A stretch of DNA of 64,000 bases from Microbacterium hominis NBRC 15708 (GCF_001592125.1 NZ_BCWI01000001.1:620001-684000), one strand, 5' to 3'; shown: positions 36,916-46,481, numbered from the stretch's first letter. The notes: a model not told the origin generated them from the sequence alone. Numbers and translations: made by a program.

Positions 36916-37512
36916 CTAGCGGACCGGCAGCGTCCGGGGGCGCCACGCCTCGCGGCGCGCCTCGAACTGCGCGATCCTGTCCTCGTTGCGCAGGGTCAGC
37001 CCGATGTCGTCGAGGCCTTCGAGGAGTCTCCACCTAGTGTAATCGTCGATCTCGAACGAGACCCGGAGCTCGCCGATCGTCGCGGTGCGCTCGACGAGGT
37101 CGACGGTGATCTCGGCGCCCGGACGCGCGTCGATCTCGGCCCAGATCGCCTCGAGGTCGGCCTCGGAGATCACGCCCGTGACCAGGCCCTGCTTGCCTGC
37201 GTTGCCCCGGAAGATGTCGGCGAACTTCGGGCTCAGCACCACCTGGAAGCCGTAGTCGCGCAGCGCCCACACGGCGTGTTCGCGGCTCGACCCGGTTCCG
37301 AAGTCGGGACCCGCGACGAGCACCGAGGCGTGCGAGAACGTCGGCTGGTTCAGGACGAACTCGGGGTCCTGTCGCCAGTTGGCGAACAGTGCGTCCTCGA
37401 AACCGGTCTTGGTCACCCGCTTGAGGTACACCGCGGGGATGATCTGGTCGGTGTCGACCGCCGAACGCTTCAGCGCGGCGGCGACGCCGGTGTGGGTCGT
37501 GAACTTCTCCAC
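36916..37512 (-). CDS. leuD: 3-isopropylmalate dehydratase small subunit LeuD
   Basis: 198 aa from GTG 37512, one base after the leuC stop; a TTG four codons earlier is the alternative. Family pattern: [26 protein letters not shown], then [18 protein letters not shown]. It swivels with LeuC to isomerise 2- and 3-isopropylmalate in leucine synthesis. Translational coupling to leuC is implied by the spacing. Confidence 0.97.
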   Translation of the reverse strand: MEKFTTHTGVAAALKRSAVDTDQIIPAVYLKRVTKTGFEDALFANWRQDPEFVLNQPTFSHASVLVAGPDFGTGSSREHAVWALRDYGFQVVLSPKFADIFRGNAGKQGLVTGVISEADLEAIWAEIDARPGAEITVDLVERTATIGELRVSFEIDDYTRWRLLEGLDDIGLTLRNEDRIAQFEARREAWRPRTLPVR

Positions 37513-37513
37513 G

Positions 37514-38983
37514 TCAGGCTCCAATCCCGGTCGTCGCGCGCTCCGCAGGTGAGTCGATACGGGGCAGATCGGACGGACTCGCGAGGCGGCCCAGCACCGC
37601 GGTGGCGGCGGCCACGAGCGGCGACACGAGGTGCGTGCGCCCGCCCTTGCCCTGACGGCCCTCGAAGTTGCGGTTGCTGGTGGAGGCGCAGCGCTCGCCC
37701 GGGGCGAGCTGGTCGGGGTTCATGCCCAGACACATCGAGCACCCCGCGAACCGCCACTCGGCGCCGAACGCGGTGAAGACCTTGTCGAGGCCCTCCGCCT
37801 CGGCTTCCAGGCGCACGCGCGCCGAGCCGGGGACGACCATCACCCGCACGTGCTCCGCCTTCTGACGCCCCTCGATGACCGACGCGAAGGCGCGCAGGTC
37901 CTCGATGCGGCTGTTCGTGCAGGAGCCCATGAACACGGCATCCACCGCGACGTCCTTCAGCGGCGTGCCGGCGGCGAGATCCATGTACTCCAGCGCACGC
38001 TCCGCGGCCGCGCGCTCGTTCGCGTCGGCGAAGGATGCCGGGTCGGGAACGACGTCCGACAGCGAGACGCCCTGCCCGGGATTGGTGCCCCAGGTGACGA
38101 AGGGCTCGAGCTCGTTCGCGTCGAGGAAGACCTCGGCGTCGTAGACGGCGCCCTCGTCGCTCGGCAGCGTGCGCCAATAGGCGACGGCGTCGTCCCAGTC
38201 CTGGCCCTGGGGGGCGTGCGGCTTGTCCTTCACGTACGCGAACGTCGTCTCATCGGGGGCGATCATGCCGGCGCGTGCGCCCGCCTCGATGGACATGTTG
38301 CACATCGTCATGCGGCCCTCCATCGACAGCGACCGGATGGCGCTGCCGCGGAACTCGAGCACGTAGCCCTGGCCGCCGTTCGCCCCGATCTTGGCGATGA
38401 TCGCGAGGATGATGTCCTTCGCGGTGACCCCGGGCTTCAACTCGCCCTCGACGGTGATGGCCATCGTCTTGAACGGCTTCAGCGGCAGGGTCTGCGTGGC
38501 CAGGACGTGCTCGACCTCGCTCGTGCCGATACCGAAGGCCATGGCACCGAACGCGCCGTGCGTCGAGGTGTGGCTGTCGCCGCAGACGACGGTGATGCCG
38601 GGCATGGTCAGGCCCAGCTGGGGCCCGACGACGTGGACGATGCCCTGTTCCTTGTCGCCGAGCGAGTGCAGGCGTACGCCGAACTCCTCCGCGTTGCGAC
38701 GCAGGGTCTCGATCTGCGTCCGGCTCGTCAGGTCGGCGATCGGCTTGTCGATCTCGAGCGTCGGGGTGTTGTGGTCCTCGGTCGCGATCGTGAGGTCGAG
38801 TCGCCGCACCGGGCGGCCCTCCGCACGCAGGCCGTCGAAGGCCTGCGGGCTCGTGACCTCGTGCACCAGGTGCAGGTCGATGTAGATCAGGTCGGGCTGG
38901 CCGTCCTCGCCCTTGACCACGAGGTGGTCGTCCCACACCTTCTCGGCGAGGGTCCGCGGGCGGTCGGGAATCGTCATGCTCAT
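37514..38983 (-). CDS. leuC: 3-isopropylmalate dehydratase large subunit LeuC
   Basis: 489 aa from ATG 38983. Aconitase fold with [4Fe-4S] ligands in [14 protein letters not shown] and [30 protein letters not shown] and [20 protein letters not shown] are intact. It acts with LeuD. Upstream lies a leader of about 148 nt with a strong hairpin, so the operon may be controlled by attenuation or a promoter there. Confidence 0.97.
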   Translation of the reverse strand: MSMTIPDRPRTLAEKVWDDHLVVKGEDGQPDLIYIDLHLVHEVTSPQAFDGLRAEGRPVRRLDLTIATEDHNTPTLEIDKPIADLTSRTQIETLRRNAEEFGVRLHSLGDKEQGIVHVVGPQLGLTMPGITVVCGDSHTSTHGAFGAMAFGIGTSEVEHVLATQTLPLKPFKTMAITVEGELKPGVTAKDIILAIIAKIGANGGQGYVLEFRGSAIRSLSMEGRMTMCNMSIEAGARAGMIAPDETTFAYVKDKPHAPQGQDWDDAVAYWRTLPSDEGAVYDAEVFLDANELEPFVTWGTNPGQGVSLSDVVPDPASFADANERAAAERALEYMDLAAGTPLKDVAVDAVFMGSCTNSRIEDLRAFASVIEGRQKAEHVRVMVVPGSARVRLEAEAEGLDKVFTAFGAEWRFAGCSMCLGMNPDQLAPGERCASTSNRNFEGRQGKGGRTHLVSPLVAAATAVLGRLASPSDLPRIDSPAERATTGIGA

Positions 38984-39027
38984 GCTGTCTCGTTCTCCAG
39001 ATAAGAGGATCAAGCCCGCGACGGACT

Positions 39028-39066
39028 CCGCGACGAGTGAGGGCTCAGAACGAGGTCTCGTCGCGG
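39028..39066 (-). promoter_or_regulatory. 10-bp inverted repeat in the leuC leader
   Basis: CCGCGACGAG (39028-39037) pairs with CTCGTCGCGG (39057-39066), 45 nt upstream of the leuC start. It could terminate the upstream terC transcript or form part of a leuCD leader. No leucine-rich leader peptide and no T-box motif were seen. Confidence 0.4.
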
Positions 39067-39131
39067 CCGCTAAGGAGAAGACGAGCGATCCGCACGGCCT
39101 CAGAATACCACCGCGTGGATCGGCGTCGCCC

Positions 39132-40199
39132 TCAGCGCCCCTCGACGGTCGGCGGCGTGCCCTTCTCGTCGGCGACCGCGTCGGCCGCCGCTGCCGGCGT
39201 CCGGGGCGCCGCCGCGGGCTCTGCGCCGCGCTCCCGCGCGGAGGCCACGAGGCTCGCCCCGGTCGCCACGACCATCGAGACGACGATGACTCCGAGCGAC
39301 ATCCAGGTCGAGATGTCGGGCGCCCACGCGATGTGCTCGCCGCCGTTGATGAACGGGAGCTCGTTCTCGTGCATCGCGTGCGCGATCAGCTTCACCCCGA
39401 TGAAGGCGAGGATGAAGGCGATGCCGTAGTGCAGGTACTTGAGCCGGTCGAGCAGGTCGCCCAACAGGAAGTAGAGCTGGCGCAGCCCCATCAGCGCGAA
39501 GATGTTCGCCGTGAACACGATGAACGCGTTCTGGGTGATGCCGAAGATCGCGGGGATCGAGTCGAGCGCGAACAGCAGGTCGGTCATGCCGATGGCCACG
39601 AACACGATGATCATGGGCGTGAACATCCGCTTGCCGTCGACGACCGTGCGCACCTTCGGACCGTCGTAGTCGTCGCTGATGTCGATCGTGCGCCGCAGCA
39701 GCCGCACGATGAACGACTCCTTCTTGACCTCGTCCTCGTGGTCGCCGCCCGGGAAGGCCTGCTTCCAGGCGGTGTAGATGAGGAAGGCCCCGAAGATGTA
39801 GAAGATCCAGCTGAACTGCTCGATGATCGCCGCTCCGGCGAGGATGAACAGGCCCCGGAGCACGAGCGCGATGATGATGCCCACCATCAGCACCTTCTGC
39901 TGGTACCGTCGCGGCACCGAGAACTGGCTCATGATCAGCACGAAGACGAAGAGGTTGTCGATGGAGAGGCTGTACTCCGTGAGCCACCCGGCGACGAACT
40001 GCCCGGCATACTCGCCGCCGGCGAAGAACCACATGAATCCCGCGAACACGAGCGCGAGGGCGACGTAGAAGACGACCCACAGGCTCGACTCCTTGGGCGA
40101 CGGGATGTGCGGTCGCTTCGCGATGAGCACGAGGTCGGCGACGAGGATGAGCACCAGCACGACGAGCGAGCCGATCTCGAACCAGACGGGGAGGTCCAT
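39132..40199 (-). CDS. TerC-family integral membrane protein
   Basis: 355 aa from ATG 40199. About nine hydrophobic segments; the family's acidic membrane residues appear in [14 protein letters not shown] and [20 protein letters not shown] cytosolic loop contains [10 protein letters not shown], and the C-terminal 40 residues form an Ala/Pro-rich tail. TerC proteins are linked to tellurite resistance and to metal-ion (Mn) efflux or metalation of secreted proteins. Structured mRNA upstream suggests regulation at the leader. Confidence 0.93.
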   Translation of the reverse strand: MDLPVWFEIGSLVVLVLILVADLVLIAKRPHIPSPKESSLWVVFYVALALVFAGFMWFFAGGEYAGQFVAGWLTEYSLSIDNLFVFVLIMSQFSVPRRYQQKVLMVGIIIALVLRGLFILAGAAIIEQFSWIFYIFGAFLIYTAWKQAFPGGDHEDEVKKESFIVRLLRRTIDISDDYDGPKVRTVVDGKRMFTPMIIVFVAIGMTDLLFALDSIPAIFGITQNAFIVFTANIFALMGLRQLYFLLGDLLDRLKYLHYGIAFILAFIGVKLIAHAMHENELPFINGGEHIAWAPDISTWMSLGVIVVSMVVATGASLVASARERGAEPAAAPRTPAAAADAVADEKGTPPTVEGR

Positions 40200-40294
40200 G
40201 CAGGCCTTTCGAGGGATGACGAAACGTCGAAAGTCTCTCCCCCGCGACCACCCGTCGGGCGGCGGCGGCGCGCGCCCGGGGTCCCGACGACGGG
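40200..40294 (-). promoter_or_regulatory. Structured 5' leader of the terC gene
   Basis: In the mRNA, CTTTCGA (template 40227-40233) can pair with TCGAAAG (40206-40212) to form a hairpin that buries the AAAGG SD next to the ATG. Further upstream CCCGTCG and CGACGGG (40251-40257 and 40288-40294) can form a second stem. TerC genes are often controlled by metal riboswitches or other leaders, but I could not match a known consensus, so this is a candidate only. Confidence 0.35.
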
Positions 40295-40465
40295 CCCGTG
40301 ATGACGGACGCGCGAGGACGGGATACTCCCTCTCGCTCAGGACACGATACCGGCTCGCACCCCGGCGGCGCTCCCCGCCGGTCGGCCCGCGACGCCGGCG
40401 GCGATCGGATCTGAGACGATTCCTCCACGGCCGACACTTCCTGAGTGAGAGACGATGAGGACACG

Positions 40466-41029
40466 ATGACCCAGGACACCGGCACGCACACCGATGCCGA
40501 GCTCGTCGCGGAGGCCGCCGCCGGCAGCGAGCTCGCCTTCCGGACGCTCTACCGCGCCTATGCGCGACCCGTCTATTGGATCGCGCACGGCCTGGTCGGC
40601 ACGGCGCAGGATGCCGAGGACGTGACCCAGGAGACGTTCCTGGCCGCGTGGCGCAAGCTCCGGGAACTGGAGCTGCACAGCGCGTCGCTGCTCCCCTGGC
40701 TCGTCACGGTCTGCCGCTTCCAAGCGGCGAACCGTGTGCGCCGCCAGCACCGCGATCGCGCGCATCTCGGAGCGCCCGTCGACGAATCCGTGCCGGACGG
40801 CGTCGACATCGAACGTCAGGTGATCGACGCCGACCTCGCCGATCGGATCGCGGCGGAAGTCGCCACCTTCAGCGAGCTCGACCAGAGCATCTTCCGTCTG
40901 TGCGCCGCCGAGGGCTACGGCTACCAGGCGGCGGCCGAGCACCTCGGCGTCACGCACGGCGTCGTCCGCAATCGTCTCTCCCGCATCCGCAGCTCACTGC
41001 GCACCACCATCGCATCGGAGGGGTCATGA
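40466..41029 (+). CDS. ECF-type RNA polymerase sigma factor
   Basis: 187 aa from ATG 40466; GTG at 40445 is possible. Region 2 begins FRTLYRAYARPVYWIAHGLVG and continues to AEDVTQETFLAAWRKLREL; region 4 has FSELDQSIFRLCAAEGYGYQAAAEHLGVTHGVVRNRLSRIRSSL. Its stop overlaps the next ATG (ATGA), which links it to a membrane protein whose cytosolic N-terminus looks like an anti-sigma segment. It probably directs RNA polymerase to a small envelope-related regulon. Confidence 0.92.
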   Translation: MTQDTGTHTDAELVAEAAAGSELAFRTLYRAYARPVYWIAHGLVGTAQDAEDVTQETFLAAWRKLRELELHSASLLPWLVTVCRFQAANRVRRQHRDRAHLGAPVDESVPDGVDIERQVIDADLADRIAAEVATFSELDQSIFRLCAAEGYGYQAAAEHLGVTHGVVRNRLSRIRSSLRTTIASEGS

Positions 41030-42156
41030 CCACCGCACACACCGCACTGCCCGAGCTCGGCGACGATCGCGTGGAGGCGATCGAGCACGCGCTCTTCGCA
41101 CGCATCGCGGACGAACGTCGCGCGCAGTGGGAGCGCAGCGAACGCGAACGGATCCGCGCCGTCCGGCGCGGCCGCATCTGGATGGGCGGGGCGGCGGCCG
41201 CCGCCGTCGTGGCGGTCGCGGCGATCATGGCACCGTCGATCGCGGGAACGCTGCAGGGCACGTCCGGGGCGTCGTCCGCCGCACTTCCCGCGGTGATCGC
41301 ACCGGGCGGGAGCACCGCCGAGCTCGGGCTGACCGACGGACGGGCCGGGGATGCCGCGGCCGGCGGCATGAGCGGAGCCGGCGTGGCGGCCGACGCCGCC
41401 ACCGGGAGCGCGGGACGCGAGATCGCGACGACCGCCTCGGCGACCGTCGAGGTCGCGGACGCCGCTGCCGCGGCCGAGGGCATCGCGGCGGCAGCCGTCG
41501 CCGCGGGCGGCTACGTCGAATCCCAGAGCACCGGCGCCGGAGCGCCCGTCGACGTCATGTCGGGAACGGGAGTCGTCATGCCGATGCCGTCGGGCGCGTG
41601 GATCACCGTCCGCATCCCCGCCGACCGCCTCTCCGAGACGGTCGCGGGACTGTCCGCCTACGGGACGGTGACCTCGTCGCAGACCGACCGGCGCGACGTG
41701 ACCACGGAGGCCGTCGACCTGCGCGCCCGGGTCTCCGCCCTCGAGTCCTCCGTCGCACGCCTCACGGAGCTGATGCAGCAGTCGTCGTCGACCGCCGATC
41801 TGATCGCGGCGGAATCCGCGCTGTCGGAGCGTCAGTCCGAGCTGGAGTCCCTCCGACAGCAGCTGACCTGGGTGCAGTCCCAGGTCGAGATGTCGACGCT
41901 GAGCGTCTCGCTCGTCACGCCCGCCCCCGCCGTCACCGCCGATCCGGCGGGATTCGGCGACGGCGTCGCGGCCGGCTGGAACGGTCTCGTCGCGACTCTC
42001 AACGGCCTGGTCATCGCGATCGGGTTCCTGCTCCCCTGGCTCGGCCTGATCGCGTTCGCCGCCCTGATCGTGTGGGGTGCGCGCCGGGTCGTCCGCCGTC
42101 GTCGGGCCCGCACCCGCGCGCCCGAGACCGTCGACGAGGCCGGTCCCGCAGCCTGA
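41026..42156 (+). CDS. DUF4349 membrane protein, possible anti-sigma partner
   Basis: 376 aa from ATG 41026. Order: cytosolic N-terminus of about 50 residues (ARIADERRAQWERSERERIR), a transmembrane segment at about 54-74, an Ala/Gly/Ser-rich linker, then the extracytoplasmic DUF4349 domain (ASATVEVADAAAAAEGI, AWITVRIPADRLSETVAGL) with a coiled coil (SALESSVARLTELMQQSS), a second TM (about 331-352) and an Arg-rich cytosolic end. The coupled ECF sigma gene suggests it senses the envelope and holds the sigma factor; that is inference. Confidence 0.8.
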   Translation: MTTAHTALPELGDDRVEAIEHALFARIADERRAQWERSERERIRAVRRGRIWMGGAAAAAVVAVAAIMAPSIAGTLQGTSGASSAALPAVIAPGGSTAELGLTDGRAGDAAAGGMSGAGVAADAATGSAGREIATTASATVEVADAAAAAEGIAAAAVAAGGYVESQSTGAGAPVDVMSGTGVVMPMPSGAWITVRIPADRLSETVAGLSAYGTVTSSQTDRRDVTTEAVDLRARVSALESSVARLTELMQQSSSTADLIAAESALSERQSELESLRQQLTWVQSQVEMSTLSVSLVTPAPAVTADPAGFGDGVAAGWNGLVATLNGLVIAIGFLLPWLGLIAFAALIVWGARRVVRRRRARTRAPETVDEAGPAA

Positions 42157-42198
42157 CCCACCTCGGGGTCTGTCGCGTCGCGACAGACCCGCAGACGA

Positions 42199-42230
42199 CA
42201 GAAGCCCGGTCCGTGTGGACCGGGCTTCTG
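42199..42230. terminator. Bidirectional terminator between DUF4349 and tRNA-Glu
   Basis: A perfect 14-bp stem (42199-42212 with 42217-42230) around a GTGT loop lies between two converging transcripts, the plus-strand DUF4349 gene and the minus-strand tRNA. Either direction gives a CTTCTG end rather than a T-run. Confidence 0.8.
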
Positions 42231-42233
42231 CGG

Positions 42234-42309
42234 TGGTGACCCCAGCGGGATTCGAACCCGCGTTACCGCCGTGAGAGGGCGGCGTACTAGGCCGCTATAC
42301 GATGGGGCC
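42234..42309 (-). tRNA. tRNA-Glu (anticodon CUC)
   Basis: 76 nt including encoded CCA. The acceptor stem GGCCCCA pairs with TGGGGTC (one G-T pair), the T-arm has GGGTTCGAATCCC, and the anticodon stem CCGCC/GGCGG encloses the loop CTCTCAC, giving anticodon CUC for GAG. A CATAAT box lies about 30 bp upstream on the minus strand and may be the -10 element. Confidence 0.97.
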
Positions 42310-42430
42310 GTACCTTTTCGCTGCGTAAGCAACCGTTCGATTATGCCATGGCGAACGACCCCTCGCCAAATCGAGGCCCGGATGCGCGTCCGGCTTGCCC
42401 GGATCGCGGGACAGGCGTTGACTGAGCGAC

Positions 42431-43069
42431 ATGCGCGTCACCAAACACGAACACGCTTGCCTGCGCCTCGAGCGCGAAGGAAGCCAGCTGATCATCGACC
42501 CCGGAACCTTCACTCTTCCGCTGCAGGATCTGGCCGGGACGGTGGGCGTCGTGCTCACCCATGAGCACCCCGACCACTGGACGCCCGAGCACCTCCGTCG
42601 CATCCGCGAGCACGCGCCCGACGTGCCGATCTACGGGCCGCAGGGTGTCGCGGATGCGGCCGCGGAGTTCGGCGTCACCGTCGTCGCTCCGGGCGACAGC
42701 GTGAGCGCCGGCCCGTTCGCGCTGCGCTTCTTCGGCGGGCGGCACGCCGTCATCCACGCGTCGATCCCCGTCATCGACAACGTCGGCGTGCTCGTGGACG
42801 ACGAGCTCTACTACCCCGGCGACTCCTACGCGGTCCCCGAAGGGGTCGAGGTCCGGCTCCTCGCCGCGCCGGTGGGCGCGCCGTGGCTGAAGATCGGCGA
42901 GGCGATCGACTTCGTCCTCGCCGTGCAGCCCGAGCACGCCTTCGCCACGCACGACATGACGCTCTCGCGCATCGGACTCGACATGCACCGCGGGCGTCTG
43001 CAGTGGGCGGCCGAACAGGGCGGGGGTCGGTTCAGCCCGCTCGACCCGGGCGACGCCATCGATCTCTGA
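42431..43069 (+). CDS. Metallo-beta-lactamase-fold hydrolase (UlaG-like)
   Basis: 212 aa from ATG 42431. The compact fold is shown by IIDPGTF, then LTHEHPDHW (HxHxDH-type metal site), HAVIHASIPVIDNVGVLVDD, the YYPGDSY motif and FATHDMTLSRIG. It lacks extra domains. Similar proteins hydrolyse phosphate esters or lactones, and the substrate here is not known. Flanked by a tRNA on one side and a strong terminator on the other. Confidence 0.88.
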   Translation: MRVTKHEHACLRLEREGSQLIIDPGTFTLPLQDLAGTVGVVLTHEHPDHWTPEHLRRIREHAPDVPIYGPQGVADAAAEFGVTVVAPGDSVSAGPFALRFFGGRHAVIHASIPVIDNVGVLVDDELYYPGDSYAVPEGVEVRLLAAPVGAPWLKIGEAIDFVLAVQPEHAFATHDMTLSRIGLDMHRGRLQWAAEQGGGRFSPLDPGDAIDL

Positions 43070-43081
43070 GGCCCCGAACGC

Positions 43082-43126
43082 CGGATGCCGCGACCCCCGG
43101 AGAACATCCGGGGGTCGCGGCATCCG
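43082..43126. terminator. Bidirectional terminator between the MBL gene and ptsH
   Basis: A perfect 19-bp stem (43082-43100 with 43108-43126) with a 7-nt loop lies between converging genes. Outer stem CGGATGCC/GGCATCCG again, as in the rplS terminator. Confidence 0.88.
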
Positions 43127-43141
43127 TGGATCCGTGTCCGA

Positions 43142-43414
43142 TCAGGCCTCGGCGTCGTGGTCCGTCTCGAGGAACGCGACGAGCGTGTCGAGGGCCGCCT
43201 CGGCGCCCTCACCCTCCGCCTTGAGCGTGACGACGGTGCCCTGCGTGGCGCCCAGACCCATCAGCGTGAGGATGCTGCCGGCGTTGAGGTCAGGACCGCC
43301 CTCGACCGCGATCGTCACGGGGACGCCGGTCTGCTGGACCGCCTGCACGAAGAGCTTCGCGGGGCGCGCGTGCAGACCCGAGCTGCTGGCGACGGTGGCC
43401 TGGCGTTCTGCCAT
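43142..43414 (-). CDS. ptsH: Phosphocarrier protein HPr
   Basis: 90 aa from ATG 43414 with AAGGAGG. The phosphoryl-accepting His is in SSGLHARPAKL, and the Ser region is DLNAGSILTLMGLGA. It passes phosphate from Enzyme I to the fructose IIA domain. It is the last gene of the fructose operon; Enzyme I is not in the window. Confidence 0.96.
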   Translation of the reverse strand: MAERQATVASSSGLHARPAKLFVQAVQQTGVPVTIAVEGGPDLNAGSILTLMGLGATQGTVVTLKAEGEGAEAALDTLVAFLETDHDAEA

Positions 43415-43454
43415 GGGATCCTCCTTGGATCGTGTTGGGATATCTCCATCGAGA

Positions 43455-45494
43455 CTAGGCGTTCACGGCCTCGGGAGAAACCGAGGACGCACCGGGAATA
43501 CCCTCGTTCACGGCCGATCCACGGCGTGCGAAGCGCTTGAGCGCGACGACGGTGAATGCCGAGACGACCGTTCCCGCGGCGATGGCGAGCAGCCAGAGCC
43601 AGAAGTTGTCGATCGCGAAGAAGACGAAGATGCCGCCGTGGGGCGCCTTGCTCGTGACGGCGAACGCCATCGAGAGCGCACCGGTCACCGCACCGCCGAG
43701 CATCATCGCCGGGATCACCCGGAAGATGTCGGCCGCCGCGAACGGGATCGCACCCTCGGAGATGAACGCAGCGCCGAGCAGCCAGGCCGCCTTGCCGTTC
43801 TCGCGCTCCGGCTCGGTGAAGAGCTTGCGGTCGATGACGGTGGATGCCAGGGCCATCGCCAGCGGCGGGACCATGCCCGCAGCCATGACGGCCGCCATGA
43901 TCTGCAGGTAGCGCTCGTCGCCCGCGATGCCCGCGGCGAGGTTGCCGGTCGCGAAGGCGTAGGCCACCTTGTTGACCGGACCGCCGAGGTCGAAGCACAT
44001 CATCAGGCCGAGGATGATGCCGAGGATGATCACGCCGGCGCCGGTGAGGCCCGACAGCCAGTCGTTGAGGGCCTTGGTGAGCCAGGCGATCGGACCGCCG
44101 AGCACCAGCAGCATGAGACCGGAGGCGAAGATCGAACCCAGCAGCGGGATGATCACGACCGGCATGAGACCGCGCAGCCAGCGCGGCACGTCGAGGCCGT
44201 TCAGCCAGCGGGCGGCGACACCGGCGAGCAGACCACCGACGATGCCGCCGAGGAAGCCCGCGCCCATGAAGCCCGCGACGGCACCGGCGACGAAACCGGG
44301 GGCGATACCCGGCCGGTCGGCCATGCCGTACGCGATGTAACCGGCGAGGGCCGGCACCAGGAAGCCGAACGACAGCGCGCCGATCTTGAACAGCACGGCG
44401 CCGAGGTAGACGATCAGCGAGGTGTCGCCGAGGTTCCACAGCGTCGACGCGCCGAGGATCTTGTCCGCGTTGAACGCGATCTCATAGCCGCCCAGCAGGA
44501 AGCCGAGGGCGATGAGCAGACCACCGCCGGCGACGAAGGGGATCATGTAGCTGACGCCGGTCAGCAGCGCGCGCTTGATGCTCGCGCCGTACGACTCCCC
44601 CGCGCCCGACGTGGCGGTGGATGCCGCCGCCGCCGATCCGCTGACGCGGGTCGCGTTCGGGTTCTTCGCGGCGGCGATGGCCTCGGCCACCAGCTGACCG
44701 GGCGCCTCGATGCCGCGCTTGACGCTGGCGCGGACGACGGGCTTGCCGGCGAAGCGCTGCGGCTCGCGCACGTCCACGTCGACGGCGAAGATGACGGCGT
44801 CGGCGGCCTCGATGATCTTCGGGTCGAGCGCCTTGTATCCGCTCGATCCCTGCGGCTCCACGATGAGGTCGACGCCGTCCTTGCCGCCCTGCGCGGTGAG
44901 GGCGTCGGCCGCCATGAAAGTGTGGGCGATGCCGGTCGCGCACGCCGTGACCGCCACGATCCGGGCGGGGCGTCCGTCGATCAGGTGCGCGCTGTCCGCG
45001 CTCGCCGTCGCGGCGGGCGCCGTCGATGCTGCCGGAGCAGCGGTGCCCGACACGGCCGCGGTCACGAGGGCGACGACGTCCTCCGGCCGTTCGGCCGCGC
45101 GCAGTCCCGCGGTGAAGTCCTCGCGCATGAAGCTGCGCGCGAGCTGCGACAGCACGGCGAGGTGCTCCTCGGCCGCCGTGTCCGGGGCGGCGATGAGGAA
45201 GACGAGGTCGGCCGGACCGTCCTCCGCGCCGAAGTCGATGCCCGGGTTCAGACGGGCGAAGGCGAGCGTCGCCTCGCGCACCGCGGCGCTCTTGGCGTGC
45301 GGGATCGCGATGCCGCCGGGCAGACCGGTCTCGTCGGTCTGCTCGCGCTTCCAGGCGTCGGCGGCGAGGGCTGCGGCATCGCTCGCCCTCCCCGTCGCCG
45401 CCACGCGCGCGGCGAGGGCGTCGATGACGGCCCGCTTGTCGGTGCCGAGCGACGCGTCAAGGCTGACGAGCGCCGGCGTGATGATCTCTGACAC
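43455..45494 (-). CDS. fruA: Fructose-type PTS transporter, fused IIA-IIB-IIC
   Basis: 679 aa from ATG 45494. Domain IIA (about 1-150) with the phosphorylated His in GIAIPHAKS; domain IIB (about 177-275) with the Cys in VTACATGIAHTFMA; domain IIC (about 310-660) with about nine membrane segments, ending in KRFARRGSAVNEG. It imports fructose as fructose-1-phosphate. Its position after fruK and before ptsH gives the standard fructose operon. Confidence 0.96.
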   Translation of the reverse strand: MSEIITPALVSLDASLGTDKRAVIDALAARVAATGRASDAAALAADAWKREQTDETGLPGGIAIPHAKSAAVREATLAFARLNPGIDFGAEDGPADLVFLIAAPDTAAEEHLAVLSQLARSFMREDFTAGLRAAERPEDVVALVTAAVSGTAAPAASTAPAATASADSAHLIDGRPARIVAVTACATGIAHTFMAADALTAQGGKDGVDLIVEPQGSSGYKALDPKIIEAADAVIFAVDVDVREPQRFAGKPVVRASVKRGIEAPGQLVAEAIAAAKNPNATRVSGSAAAASTATSGAGESYGASIKRALLTGVSYMIPFVAGGGLLIALGFLLGGYEIAFNADKILGASTLWNLGDTSLIVYLGAVLFKIGALSFGFLVPALAGYIAYGMADRPGIAPGFVAGAVAGFMGAGFLGGIVGGLLAGVAARWLNGLDVPRWLRGLMPVVIIPLLGSIFASGLMLLVLGGPIAWLTKALNDWLSGLTGAGVIILGIILGLMMCFDLGGPVNKVAYAFATGNLAAGIAGDERYLQIMAAVMAAGMVPPLAMALASTVIDRKLFTEPERENGKAAWLLGAAFISEGAIPFAAADIFRVIPAMMLGGAVTGALSMAFAVTSKAPHGGIFVFFAIDNFWLWLLAIAAGTVVSAFTVVALKRFARRGSAVNEGIPGASSVSPEAVNA

Positions 45495-45533
45495 GGTGAC
45501 CTCCAGTGGTCGAGTGGGTTCAGGATGGGGTTT

Positions 45534-46481
45534 TCAGGGGGCGAGAGGGCTTACCGGCACGTCGCCGGGGAGCAGATCGTCGGGCGTCGGGGCCTGCGTT
45601 CCGGGCAGCGCGGCCGCCGCGGACCCGTAGCGGATGCCGCTGCGCACCCGCTCGTCGGGAGCGGCTCCCGCGACGTCGGCGAGGAGGAAGCCCGCCAGCG
45701 AGCTGTCTCCGGCACCGACGGTGCTGCGTACCCGCGTCGGCGGCGGCGTGCCGAACCAGGCTCCGTCGGCCGTCACGAGGACCGCGCCGTCGCCACCCAG
45801 CGTGACGAAGGCGGCGCCCACCCGCTCGGGCACGAGCTGCGAGGCGACGGCGCGGACGGCCTCCGCCAGCGGCAGCGCCGGGTCGAGGGGGACGCCGGCG
45901 AGCTCCACGAGTTCCTCGTCGTTGGGCTTGATGAGATCGGGCGCTCCGCGCTCGACGACGGCCCGCAGGGCGGCCCCCGACGTGTCCACGGCGATGCGCG
46001 GCGCTTCGGGGCCGGTCGCGCGGACGGCGGTGATCACGTCGACGTAGAAGTCGTCGGGCAGTCCGGGTGGCAGCGACCCCGCCAGCACCAGCCATCGCGC
46101 ACCCGCCGACGCCTGCACCGTCGCGGCGATGAGCGTCGCGGCATCCGCGTCGCTGCGCGTCACACCGGGCAGGTTCACCTTCGTGGTCACGCCGTCGTGG
46201 TCGGTCAGCGTGAGGTTCGCCCGCGCGGTTCCGGGCAGGGGCACGGCGACGACCGGCACGCGCGCCGAGCGGAGCACGGATGCGAACGGGTCGTCGGCGT
46301 CGAGCGGGAGGACCGCGGTGCTGGGCACACCCGACCCGGTCAGCACACGGGTGACGTTGATGCCCTTCCCCCCGGCATCCTCGCGGACGGCGACGGCGGA
46401 CTGCACCTCGCCGACGCGCAGGGCCTCGGCGAGGGTCACCGTCCGGTCGAGCGACGGGTTCGCGGTGAGCGTGACGATCAT
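45534..46481 (-). CDS. fruK: 1-phosphofructokinase
   Basis: 315 aa from ATG 46481, overlapping the regulator stop (ATGA). PfkB family: ITLTANPSLD-type start (IVTLTANPSLDRTV), EDAGGKGINVTRVL, LAGSLPPGLPDDFY and the catalytic STVGAGDSSLAGFL. It phosphorylates fructose-1-phosphate to the 1,6-bisphosphate. Placement in the fructose PTS operon supports the substrate. Confidence 0.94.
   Translation of the reverse strand: MIVTLTANPSLDRTVTLAEALRVGEVQSAVAVREDAGGKGINVTRVLTGSGVPSTAVLPLDADDPFASVLRSARVPVVAVPLPGTARANLTLTDHDGVTTKVNLPGVTRSDADAATLIAATVQASAGARWLVLAGSLPPGLPDDFYVDVITAVRATGPEAPRIAVDTSGAALRAVVERGAPDLIKPNDEELVELAGVPLDPALPLAEAVRAVASQLVPERVGAAFVTLGGDGAVLVTADGAWFGTPPPTRVRSTVGAGDSSLAGFLLADVAGAAPDERVRSGIRYGSAAAALPGTQAPTPDDLLPGDVPVSPLAP

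Noticed and set aside
38984..39131. T-box leader before leuC
   Set aside because: The conserved GGTGGNACCGCG antiterminator box is absent.
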